Source: Malachius bipustulatus
Lineage: Eukaryota > Arthropoda > Insecta > Coleoptera > Melyridae
Direction of reading: 5' to 3'
Assembly: GCA_910589415.1 (NCBI GenBank)
Contig: OU342638.1
Coordinates: 33,143,579 to 33,207,578, forward strand
DNA length: 64,000 bases
Part shown: piece by piece, positions 1 to 10,440 of the stretch
Numbering within the stretch: position 1 is the stretch's first letter
How the letters are laid out: every line of letters begins with the position of its first letter
Notes under the pieces: model-generated
Told to the model about the DNA's origin: nothing
The model's input: the letters and a program-made list of their open reading frames with translations, nothing else
Database searches by the model: none
Program-made: the position numbers and the translations under genes

Positions 1-1415
1 ACACTAAGGATAGCGAACGGCAGATTCATAAGTAAGTGGAGGGTTTGTTTTATTTCCTAGTGAATTAATCATCCTGTTCCGGTTCCAGATGCTCCCTCTG
101 TTCTTACGAGACTAGATGGAAGCAGCGTCTCCGGGTCCATTATAAGTTCAAACACTCGGTCGGCGAGATTCAGTTCCATCGGTGCACCCAGTGCGTCTAC
201 CAGACAAAATGGAAACAACAGCTGAAGCTGCACATCAAATTCAAGCATTCGGTTAAAGGCGAGCTGGATCTCCACAAGTGTCCGCAGTGCGACTACAAGA
301 CGAAATGGAAGCATCACTTGAAGCTGCACGAGTCGCATAAGCACGGCATCGGGGACGCCGTCGAGTACCACAAGTGCGAGCTCTGCGAGTACCGGACGCG
401 CTGGAAACAGCTGCTGAAGCTGCACAACGAGCACAAACACAACGACGGCAAGATCGTCCTGCACAAGTGCGCCGACTGCGACTACCAGACCAAGTGGAAG
501 CAGCAGCTGAAGCTGCATGTCGACCACAAGCACCGGGAGAGGGAAGCGGGAGAGGTGAGACATCTCATAATATCACGTGATTAGGAAATTGATGTATTTA
601 TTTGGTAGATCTTACGGTGCTCCCTGTGCAATTATTCGACCCCCGTACCCCGTCGATTCAAGCTCCACATAAGGACGAAGCACTCCCCCGACCACAAGCC
701 CGTCATTCATCGGTGCCCCGATTGCCCGTACGAGAGTAAATGGCGCCAGCAGCTGAGAATGCACCAGCGTCTCAAGCACGGAAAGTACGGAGGCGTAGCT
801 TTGCTCAAGGTGAGTCTTATTTATATTTTATTATGATTCGATCTTCTCGATCTTCGTATGTTTTCCCCAGTGCGAGGACTGCGAGTACACGACCTACCAC
901 AAATCCAGTCTGCAGCAGCATCGTAAGTTCAAGCACAGCGCCGAGGTCGAGATGCACAGATGCAACGATTGCGATTACGAGACGAAATGGAAGCAACAGC
1001 TGAAGATGCACGTGCGGCACAAGCACACCAAAGAGGTTAATAAATTGTAAATAAATCGCCCGTTGCAATAAAAAAATTAATTATTAATTCGCAGGAGGAA
1101 ATGGTCTATCACAACTGCCCCGATTGCTCGTACAAGACCCACTGGAAGCACCAGCTGAAGGTCCACATCAATCACAAGCACTCGTCCGAGGTGAAGATCC
1201 ACAAGTGCGAGCAGTGCGACTACGAGACCAAGTGGAAGCAGCGCCTCAATTATCACGTCGACGTGAAGCACAGGAACGTGAAAAAGGCGCGCATGTTCAA
1301 GTGCACCGAGTGCAAGTACCAGGGGAAGAGCAAGTACCTGCTGAACAAGCACATGAAGGATAAACACGACGAGGACAGCGAGACCAGCGGGGACGAGATG
1401 GACTTGTCCAGTTGA
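1..1415 (+). CDS. C2H2 zinc-finger protein, 12 fingers, 5'-partial, five exons
   Basis: Exons read as <1..31, 89..554, 609..809, 871..1035 and 1095..1415 (TGA at 1413). All junctions are GT-AG and keep one frame. The first exon ends in AA and the next starts with A, giving a Lys codon directly before the first Cys at 90. About 393 residues are visible, carrying 12 tandem C-x2-C-x12-H-x4-H fingers: five in exon 2, two in each of exons 3 and 4, three in exon 5. Most have a YxTxWKxxLKxH core and linkers such as KHS-x-E-(V/I). The tail is acidic (DEDSETSGDEMD). Known: C2H2 arrays usually bind DNA in the nucleus. Fingers related to the single-exon genes at 31.4 and 44.8 kb suggest a lineage-expanded family, but this member keeps short introns (54-61 bp). 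The N-terminus lies upstream of the window. No orthologue was recognised, so the target and role are unknown. Confidence 0.88.
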
Positions 1416-1420
1416 ACGAG

Positions 1421-1477
1421 GTGAGTTGTTGTTTTATTTTCTTTTGTATTGTAATTTACATTTTTTACTCGTTTTAG
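1421..1477 (+). other. probable 3'UTR intron of the zinc-finger gene
   Basis: Five bases after the stop codon at 1413-1415 there is a GTGAGT donor, and a pyrimidine-rich tract ends in TTTTAG at 1477. The 57-bp length matches the coding introns of this gene. The stop is so close to the junction that nonsense-mediated decay would not be expected. Confidence 0.45.
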
Positions 1478-2394
1478 AGACGACTGGTGGAAGAATTTTG
1501 AACTAGGAGCTGTACTAGGAGCTTAGAATCAATTCTGAGCTGATTGTTGGTGTTTAGATTATCGGTTAGAGTTTTCCTGTTCAATCTGTGTAAAAAAAAA
1601 ATTGAGGCGAGCATCATTGCTTCAGTTAGTGTTAGTGTTAGTGCTAGGGCTAGGGCTAGTGCTGGTGCCAGTGCTAGGTGCTTTTTTAATTATGAATTGC
1701 CATCAATTTTTGAACATAATTTGGTGTTTTTATCGTTATTTTACCAATTCATCCAAGACTGATAGAAACAGTTAGTGCTTAGGTAAGTTTTATTGCTTGC
1801 TTGATTTATTATTTATAAAATGGCGGGAAGCACGAGGAGTTTAATGCCGCATGAGACTTACCTATTTTGAACGTTTCGGTCATCTTCAGAGTTAATTTTT
1901 TGAAACAACCACTGTCCAGGTGATCTTCAGAAAACTATTATTTGGCAATTATTGTTACAGTTCGCAATTTGAATTAATACAAACAGTTCGCTTGAATTAA
2001 ATACGACATAAGCGACATTACATAATGTGTCATAAAATTGGAGATAATTTGTATTGAAAACTATATTTAAGAAATACACAGCAGAAGATAGCTATATAGG
2101 AGTGATGCGCATTAAGAGAGGATAGAGAATCCGTATGTTGTCTTATTGATACGGAAATTAAAAAAGCGACAATTGTAAATTGACAGGTTAGACAACAACG
2201 CTTATCTATTGTCTTCTCTTTTGCGTTTACAGTGTTCAGTGTACTTTCATCTCTCTCCACTCAAAAAAATCCTATACCTAGTATCATTCAGCCAACACGG
2301 TATGAGCAGAGTTATAATAATTGATGAAAGTAGAAGAAGAATAAGCAGAGTATTAATAATAATAATAAGGACAGGCGATTTTTATGAAATTTTG

Positions 2395-2442
2395 CTAACC
2401 GGTTAACCGACGCTGCTAACAGACAATTAACCGGTTAACCTT
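2395..2442. promoter_or_regulatory. paired Grainyhead-type palindromes
   Basis: AACCGGTT occurs at 2397-2404 and again at 2429-2436, each embedded in TAACCGGTTAACC. The centres are 32 bp apart, about three helical turns. AACCGGTT is the optimal site known for Grainyhead, an epidermal transcription factor. No gene lies close by, so function is only inferred. Confidence 0.3.
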
Positions 2443-2804
2443 TTCCATTTTCAGGCGTAAAAATCCCTCGGTTACTAAACGGCTATATCCACATCTACTG
2501 GGGAGTTAATTCGGTCACTAAATCCATGGCCATTTAATTTTGTTGAAATTTAAAGTCCAAGAACCAGTGTCCTGGTTCATCAGGTTCTAATAGACTATGA
2601 TGACCATTTCCACTTGAGCTTAACCGTCAATGCCACAATCTTAAGAAAATATCCGTGATTCCCCTGGTTAAGCCTAAGTGGCCTTTATTATTGTTTATTG
2701 TTTGAAATTTAAAATTTCCTTCCGTATAAGGACACAAGAGAGGAATTTGATGATCTGACCTGACTAAAATGATCAGCTCTACTCTTTAAGCTTCTTCTTG
2801 TTCT

Positions 2805-3010
2805 TCTTCTTCTTCTTCTTTAATGGCTTGGGCACCCTTGTGCATATAGCCAGCTTCTAGTAAGTATCTCTCTGTCAAGTGCTAACTTGGCTTGACATTT
2901 TTGTATTGCGATTAGTGATGTGTCATTTGCACTTATCTGAGAGGAGTTAGTACATGGACAACACAACACAGGATAGACTCTTCTCTCTCTGGGGCAACAG
3001 CAGAGCATTA
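2805..3010. repeat. unclassified dispersed repeat, copy A
   Basis: A TTC-rich start is followed by blocks shared with 17780-17965 in the same order: ATGGCTTGGGCACC, TTGTGCATA-AGCC, a TGGACAA-ACACAACA block, and GACTCTTCTCTCTCTGGG plus CAACAGCAGAGCATTA. A shorter resemblance lies near 50841. No coding capacity; probably a SINE-like or other non-autonomous element. Confidence 0.5.
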
Positions 3011-3642
3011 CACACCCGAAAGTTGCCTCCGTTAACACCCAGGATTGATTACCTGCTTCTATAAGTCACCTGTCTCATTTGACACTGTTGACAGCTGACA
3101 TCTGTTACTCTGTTACTTGTAGAGAGCTGGTTTTTAATAACCTTCAAAATCGATATCGGTTGTCAGTTTTTCTTATTTTTCTACATGTATTTATGTTCCT
3201 TTTTTTTAATTCGATTGACCTAATGTTCTATGACAGCTTTAAAGATATTGTTTGTTGTTGTTTTTTTTTTCAAATAATTCATTAAACATTTTTTATATGC
3301 AGCAAAGTTTGACTATGGAATGTGTGAGTGACCAGTCTTAAATGACAGCTTTTTTTTGACAGCTGACATCTGTCATTTCACGTTGTGACTTTAATGAATA
3401 GGTGGTTTTCGTAACCTCTAATCTCCGTGTCAGTCTTCACAAGTCGTATTTTTCTCTCTTTCTCATTCAAAAATAGTAAAACCAAACATTTTATACAGGA
3501 TGTTAAAAAAAAATGAGTGCTGCTGTAATTAGAATTTGAAAAAAGCTGATATGTGATTTTTTAAATGCTAAATCACCTTAAGAAGCTTTAAAGCCGAAAT
3601 TCGCATTTTTTAAGAAAATAATTATACATTTTTGAAGAAATA

Positions 3643-4046
3643 TACAGGGTGATCAGTAACTCGCGCACTCAGAGCATGCTGCGGTAAACTTCATTTTTTA
3701 AGAGTGGTAAATTTTCTTACTGCAGTGTTGTAAGTTCTTTTCTTCCAAAGATATGACAATTTTTGTAAAAAAAAAGGTGGCAACACTGCACTGGACATGT
3801 GAATAAGTTCGGGTTAGATGATATTGTTATTATTTTTATTGATATTCTAAGTTGAGTTTAGGCGGTTGCCAAACTTCAAATTTCGTTCAGATTTAGGTAT
3901 GGTATCAATTTCCAACATTCTCAATAATTCCTCTGTAGCTTGAAAACCAACCATTGGATTCAATTTTTTTTTGCAGAATATCCTTAATTTTAATGGGCTC
4001 TATATCGCCCTGTATTCGGAGTGCGCGAGTTAATGATCAGCCTGTA
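3643..4046. mobile_element. Tc1/mariner-type MITE, ~404 bp
   Basis: Terminal inverted repeats of about 29 bp (3643-3671 and 4019-4046) match at 27 positions and begin TACAGG, a common mariner-type end. The element is flanked by TA on both sides (3641-3642 and 4047-4048), the expected target duplication. No transposase frame is present inside. Confidence 0.75.
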
Positions 4047-4048
4047 TA

Positions 4049-5035
4049 AAAATGTATATTGAAAAAATATTCACGCACTGGCAAGAAGTGGCAACACTGG
4101 CGACATCCTATTAATCTCAATGGGTAAATATCTTGATCAGGTTAAAGTCATTACTTCACAATAATAAGAAGAAAGGTGTAATAATGACTGATAATTATAA
4201 ATTTTTGACAGTTTTGAGAGTTTATTATTTTGATGGGGACTCTACAGGGTTGCCAATTTTGTTTTTATTTGAAAATTAATTATTTTTTTTTATAAAAAGA
4301 GAGATATAACGCGATTTTACCATTTTATTCAGCAATTGTATTGTAATTCTAGCTGTAACGACTCTTGTTACATTACTTTTCATACACTCATCACAACAAT
4401 ATTATATTACTATTTATTTAAACATTCCTGGGCAGTTCTTCGAATCCTATTTTTACATAAAAGGTGTCACGCTTCCATCACTTGTCCCGTAATTAACTCT
4501 AATTCATCAATTATGCTCCAGTTCCATAATAAATATTAAAGCCACTTTAACTATTATTAGAAACAATAGTAACCAAGGTGAATTGGAATTTAATTTTATT
4601 ACGAAACTTGTCCTATATCGGGTCGATTAGTGTTTGAAAGTGTATTTTAATATTTGAAAGCAGGTCTGTGCTTTGGTCTGTTTTTGCTCATTGTGCGTGC
4701 GTGCTCTGAAGATGATCTTGTGATGATCAAAATAATGCTAATTAACTCGAGGTATTATTACTTCTCGTTTTCGCTTTCCTTTTTCCTATTTCCCAGTGAA
4801 TTATTGTTAGTTGAAGATTTTAATTAATATTTTTAAATTGATTATTTAATTGTTCATTTTAATCATATACAGTGTGTTTATTTTTTACTTACCGTGTAAA
4901 TGGGTAAAATTATGGTGGCTGAAAAGTTCTTGTTCGATATAATGTCAGGGAACTTGGAGACAATTCCAGGAGAGTGGCAAATTTTTTATCATTCTTGAGG
5001 TAGATAATATGATGGTAAGTAGCTAAATTATTATA
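4049..5035. other. Intergenic, no gene seen
   Basis: AT-rich sequence without a supported gene. A CTGAAGATGATC...GATGATC stretch near 4706 resembles the decayed 3' ends of retroelements seen elsewhere in the window. Confidence 0.5.
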
Positions 5036-6240
5036 AACAAAATCACGACTTAATCAGCTCGATGAATAACAATAATGAGTTGATCAGCTTGATCTTTCCA
5101 AAAAATTAGGCTTGATCATGATCAGCTTGATGAAAAACCAAATCGTGGCCTCATAAACTTGATCAAGAAAACAATTATGATTTCATCAGTTCAATAAGGA
5201 ACAAAAGTATGACTTGGCAGTTTGATCAAGAATCAAATCAAGGCCTGGCCAGCTTGATAAAAAAAATGAATATCAGGTTGATTAAGAACCAAATGGAGGT
5301 TTGACTTGATCAAGAACAATAATATGACTTGATCAGCTTGATCTTTCAAAAAAAAATAGGCTTGATCATGATCAGCTTGATGAAAAACCAAATCGTGGCC
5401 CATAAACTTGATCAAGAAAAAAATTATGATTTCATCAGTTCACTAAGGAACAAAAGTATGACTTGGCAGTTTGATCAAGAATCAAATCAAGGCCTGGCCA
5501 GCTTGATAAAAAAAATGAATATCAGGTTGATTAAGAACCAAATGGAGGTTTGACTTGATCAAGAACAATAATATGACTTGATCAGCTTGATCTTTCAAAA
5601 AAAAAATAGGCTTGATCATGATCAGCTTGATGAAAAACCAAATCGTGGCCCATAAACTTGATCAAGAAAAAAATTATGATTTCATCAGTTCACTAAGGAA
5701 CAAAAGTATGACTTGGCAGTTTGATCAAGAATCAAATCAAGGCCTGGCCAGCTTGATAAAAAAATGAATATCAGGTTGATTAAGAACCAAATGAAAGTTT
5801 GACGTGATCAAGAACAATAATATGACTTGATCAGCTTGATCTTTCCGAAAAAATTAGGCTTGATCATGATCAGCTTGATGAAAAACCAAATCGTGGCCTC
5901 ATAAACTTGATCAAGAAAAAAATTATGATTTCATCAGTTCAATAAGGAACACAAGTATGACTTGGCAGTTTGATCAAGAATCAAATCAAGGCCTGGCCAG
6001 CTTGATAAAAAAATGAATATCAGGTTGATTAAGAACCAAATGAAGGTTTGACTTGATCAAGAACAAAAATTGTGGTCTGATCAGCTTGATAAAGAACTAA
6101 ATCAAGGTCTGATCATCTTGATCAAAAATAAAATTTTGACTATCAGCTTGAGCAATAATCAAATCACTTGATTGGGAACAAAATTAATAAATTATAGCTA
6201 TCAACTCAATCAAGAACTAAATCAATAATTGTAGTCCAAA
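5035..6240. repeat. ~249-bp tandem array rich in TTGATCA
   Basis: Landmark CAAGAACAAT falls at 5311, 5560 and 5809, giving a 249-bp period, with a first diverged copy from about 5060 and a decayed tail after 6057. Each monomer is built from shorter variants of TTGATCAAGAAC-AAATC, so it is a nested repeat. Neighbouring copies are nearly identical over long stretches. The open frames here are by-products of the repeat. Confidence 0.9.
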
Positions 6241-6409
6241 AAATCAAATGTGTTGCTCCACGCATTCTCCAAGAAGTCCGCAGTCACGCTTGCAAGAATT
6301 AAAAGTGCCAAGTGTGTCGAATTTCACTCACCCGCTTTTCTTTTAATTTTCCCTTTGATATTTGAGCGAGCATCAAAGTTTTCGCTGTAACATCCAAGCG
6401 TTTGCTGCA

Positions 6410-6670
6410 ATAAGCATGATCAAGAATTGATCAGCTTGATTATTTTCAAAAAAATATAGTTACAGCTTGATCAAGAACCGAATAAAGGCTTGATCAGCTT
6501 GGTCTTGAAAAAATGACACTTGATCAGCTTAACAAAGAACAAAAATTATGGCTATCAGCTTGATCAAGAACAAAATTGTGACTATCAGCTTGATCAAGAA
6601 CCAAATCAAGACTTGATTTTTTTTTTTATCAAGCTTGGTCTTCAAAAAAAAAGTTTGATCAGTACAAGTA
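6410..6670. repeat. diverged outlier of the TTGATCA array
   Basis: After about 170 bp of unrelated sequence the TTGATCAAGAAC motif returns several times, with more substitutions and irregular spacing. Short frames on both strands here are repeat-derived. Confidence 0.7.
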
Positions 6671-7744
6671 TAGGGAAGTACTGGTGCTGGTTTATCTGCG
6701 TCAAAGTAGAAGTGAAAAATGAACACACTGTATAATCGCGTTTGAGCCTCATCAGTCGAGCTTCTGAACTGAATTGTAATAATAATAATTGTCTTTAACT
6801 AGTCACATTGTTGCAATGTTTCAAATTTCGGTTAAGTCTTAGGTATGGTTTTTAAGTAATCATCTGTATAATTTTTTTATCGTTTACTAATCGTAATTAA
6901 ATTATGTATTAATCATACATCATACATATACATAAATATATACATAATGCGATGTCTGGAATACACATTGTGTATGTATTCTAATTGTTTTACGCTAGTT
7001 AGAGGTAGTTAGGTAGTTTTAATTTTTTTCCTATCCAAGAGATTGTGTCTTAAGACAAGAGTAAGTAATTTTTAATGCGTTAACGATTAAAATAATTGTA
7101 ATTGATGTGCGATTTTTATTGATTCTTACAAGTAGAAAGTAGTACAAGAGTAGGTAACATTGTCGTCCCTGTTTTTAGGTAAAAATATCCACTACAGCTA
7201 GTTATTTACAGGTGCCTATACATAAGAAATAAATACTTAAGCATCAAGCGTTAATACTATATAGTACACATACACATCTAAAATTCTATTTACCAAATAG
7301 TTTATTTATATTAAAGTAAGTTCGTCGTCAAGTAGTGTTTATATGTCATTCAGTTAAAATGGCAGCTTTCTTTGTTTGTCACAATTTCATGAAAACAATA
7401 AGTTACAAGTTTTATAAGTTTTATAACGGAACGTTCCTTTGTATCAGGTAGCGAAACCTCGCTATTCAATCAAAACGTCATGTGGGCCTGTTAAATTGTT
7501 AAATTATCACTGAGCTCAATTATAAAACTTAACGAGAGACTTATGACTTAATCAAAGTAACTAGAACTAGAAATATTAACGTTATAACGACTGCAGATAT
7601 CTCTCGTTAAGTTTTTATAATACCGGTCGCTACATCTTTACGAAATTGATTACCTGTTGAATAGTCCTACTACTATTTTTTAAAAGTTATTGTGTCTTGA
7701 CTGTTCTAATATGTTAGAAAATTCCCATTATAACGACCCGTTAA
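6671..7744. other. Intergenic and probable 3'UTR of the cuticular gene
   Basis: AT-rich, no gene seen. The part next to 7745 would be the 3' untranslated region of the minus-strand cuticular protein gene. Confidence 0.5.
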
Positions 7745-9635
7745 CTATTCGACAGGATACCAAACGAACTCGAAATTAACAAGCCCGAAGTTTTTCTCGG
7801 TTCCTTCTTTCGGTGTCCCCTCGTCTTCCAATCCCAGCCTGACGAACTTCACTCTGGGTCTAAATCCGTTCTCGTCCGCGACGTACGTTACGATCCTGCT
7901 GATTCCGTCTCGTCCGTTAACGAAGTAACCGCCGATCTTCGCTCCGTTCTTGTATCCCTTCTCGTAATGTCCGTGGAAGCCTAACGTGTAGTTAAACTTA
8001 TACAACAGATCCGTTATGTCGCTCTCCTTCATTCCCGGCGGTAGGCCCTCCTGCATCCCCGGATATTTATCCTGGATCCGTATATCCGGACTGCCGGGTA
8101 CTTTGATGATACCGTTGTTCACTTTAACGGGGGATTCGTAACCGTCGGGCAGGGGAGGACTTTTACCCGCTTTGTAATCGGCGGATAGTTGCGGGTTTCT
8201 GAGGTTCTGCACCTTGCCCTCCAAGTCTTGGATGTCGTTACTGACTTCTTTCTGGAACTTCGCTATCCTTTCGTTAACCTTATACGGTCGATTGGGCGAA
8301 ACAGGTTCAGTTTGACCGAATTGATTGTTCACAGGAACTCCTGGTCGGTTCACGGGAACCCCCGGTCTGTTCGAGGGAACGTCCGGTCTGTTCACTGGAA
8401 CCCCCGGTCTGTTCGCAGAAACTCCCGGTCGGTTAACAGAAAGTCCCGGTTTGTTCGAGACGCTCCCTGGTTGTTCCTCATCGTACCGTGGGTCTATTCC
8501 CGCATCATCTACGTTTCTGCTGGTACCAGTTCCAGGTTTTGAGTAAGTGGAGGGGTATTCTTGGTCGTTTGTTGGTGTTCTACCGGGTGTTCCTGCGCTG
8601 GTATATTTGGCCGGTTTGGGTTTGTCGAGCGGTTGTAGCACGGGGAATTTCTGGCCGGGTTTGGGTTTTTTCGTCGTCACGTAGCCGCAACCGCCGCAGC
8701 CCGGTTTCAGGGTGGGTTTGGTGGAGTATTTAACGAACGGTCCCCCGGTCGATGATTCGACGGACGGTTTGTTGGGAAGCGTTAATCGTTCGCTTTTCCC
8801 TTGCCGCTGTCCCGGTGATGAGACTCCCGGGACGGATTTCTTCTTGTAGTCGCCATCCAGAGCTGTAAAAATGTTGGTGTTTAATTGGCTGTATTCACGT
8901 TCAAAAAATTATAAAATCATTGCCCTTGACTGTCTTGAAAAAAATAATTATAAAAATTTATAGGGGCCAGGTACGACTCCTGAGGGACTCCAGTAGTTAA
9001 ATTGATCAATTTTATTTAGGATATTGAAGCTTTAAAGGTCTATTAGTTGAGGTTAGGAGTCTAAGATATAATAAATGGAATTTTTAAGGCTCTGATTTCG
9101 TATCTTGAGGCACTCCAAATTGAAAACTCATCGATTGGGCCAAGAGAGGCGTCAAACTACTACAAAGGCAATGATCTCATTATGGGAGATGTTAAAATTA
9201 TTCTTATTGTACTTGAAAAAATCAATAAATAATAAATAGACTTACGTCCGCTGACTCTGGTATTTTTCATGCTGATGATTCTGAAGTTACCGTTTTCGTC
9301 GGTCGCATAAACGGTTACATGGTAAACACCGTCGGCGGTTATAAACCCGAACTCTCCTTCGATGATTCCTTTTACATCTGAAACAGTAAAGCGGTCATAA
9401 TAATAATTTTACGCTAATTAGTATGTAATTATTATTATTCAATGAATAATGCAATATCGTAATGTTTACCTTTCTTCTCGTGCCTGTGCTGTTCACCTTC
9501 GATAACGAATCCAAATTCGTAGGGGGTCTCATCGTCTGTGTAGTTGCTTTTTCCGCTGACTTGGTGGATAAAGGAGGTGGAAATTATTACGAGAAAAATC
9601 TGTAACAGAAAAATGTAAATTAGTTTAATTATCAC
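7745..9635 (-). CDS. secreted cuticular protein with two RR chitin-binding domains
   Basis: Minus-strand exons 9635..9470, 9377..9246 and 8862..7745 join in frame through GT-AG introns to give 471 residues (stop TAG at 7747-7745). Residues 1-28 look like a signal peptide ([18 protein letters not shown] core). Residues about 38-91 form one Rebers-Riddiford type domain, starting PYEFGF and ending in [10 protein letters not shown]; it is split by the first intron. The middle is Pro-rich with repeats of GVPVNRP type and a CGGCGY motif. Residues about 386-438 form a second, more canonical RR domain ([17 protein letters not shown]). Known: RR domains (chitin_bind_4) bind chitin in cuticle. Two such domains at opposite ends of one protein is unusual. 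A l(3)mbn-type cuticular protein is a possible relative, unproven. The start is the first in-frame ATG before the signal sequence; an extra upstream exon remains possible because an acceptor-like CTGTTACAG precedes the IFLV codons. Confidence 0.85.
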
Positions 9636-9639
9636 CGCT

Positions 9640-10440
9640 TCTCAAATACATGATCCCGACAACACGTTTCTTCCTCGTTTAGTCGCGTACCTAGTGATTG
9701 AAGAACTTTAGTAGTTTTTTCCTATTTTTGGAACTGAGAGCGTTTTTGGTCCCAGAAAGAGTAACCAATTCGTGTTCCTGTTTTGGTCTCCCTCTGACTT
9801 GTTCCAATTCTCCCAGAGAGCCAATCATTCTGTCCGTTTTTCAGGCGGGTCCCTCTCCGTCTTTGTTTCTTTGTTCTGGAGCTGGAATAAGTCCATGGTC
9901 TGCTCTTTACCCGAATCAGATTTTCTATGGTTTTTTTTTAAGGAGTCCCTTCCCTGATGCCTGATGGTCGGTATTGTCCCCTTGGCCCAAAAAACTTTGT
10001 CTTGTCGAGCTTGCCCGTCGTTGTTCACTCTTTTGATTATTTTAAGGGAGAATTTTTTTTCTTCTTGTCCTGGTCTACATGGCCGTCCCCTCATGCCTAG
10101 AAGTTGCATTACTCGAACTCTGTCCGTCTTCTTTCAGTTATGAGGCTATTTTTTTTAATGAGAAATTCCTCGTTCCCCAAAAAGACCTAGTGTCACTTGC
10201 TGTCCCAAAAAGAACTTGTAGTTGTACTTGTGCTTGTACCAGTTCCTGGTGCCTCTTCCTTGGTACTTCTTGCCCAAAAAATCTACTGAACTAGAACACT
10301 TCAGTTCCCTCCACCGTTTACCTGGGCCAACTTATTTTGCAAAGGAGGATTCACATCATCCCATGTCGCGTTTTATTCTCCCCCTTGTCCTTATTATTTG
10401 CCCTTTTTTGCTTTCTCACTTTTACATACATTTACAGTGT
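9640..10440. repeat. Degenerate forerunner of the 193-bp satellite
   Basis: No gene is supported. Fragments of the downstream satellite occur with many changes, for example GGGCCAACTTATTTTGCAA near 10325, plus scattered TTCCTTG and CCCAAAAAA blocks. Frames on both strands look accidental. Confidence 0.5.

Larger units (their letters stand above)
1478..3642. other. Intergenic, no gene seen; repeats and possible regulatory motifs
   Basis: No supported gene. It holds a short imperfect TTAGTG/CTAGGG simple repeat (about 1620-1680), two AACCGGTT palindromes (2397 and 2429), and a dispersed repeat at 2805-3010 that recurs at 17.8 kb. The TGACAGCTGACATCTGT motif near 3090 recurs near 3360. Small frames here look random. 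Confidence 0.6.

Noticed and set aside
69..563. 164-codon antisense frame at the window start
   Set aside because: Complement of the zinc-finger exons; its composition follows from the opposite strand.
1610..1680. Possible interstitial telomere repeat (TTAGTG/CTAGGG)
   Set aside because: Units are irregular and do not match the insect TTAGG repeat beyond chance; called simple repeat.
1861..1886. Hammerhead-like CTGAAGA...GAAACG (minus strand)
   Set aside because: Only five bases separate the two boxes, so stem II cannot form. Similar degraded motifs at 4706, 56146 and 57580 were also not called ribozymes.
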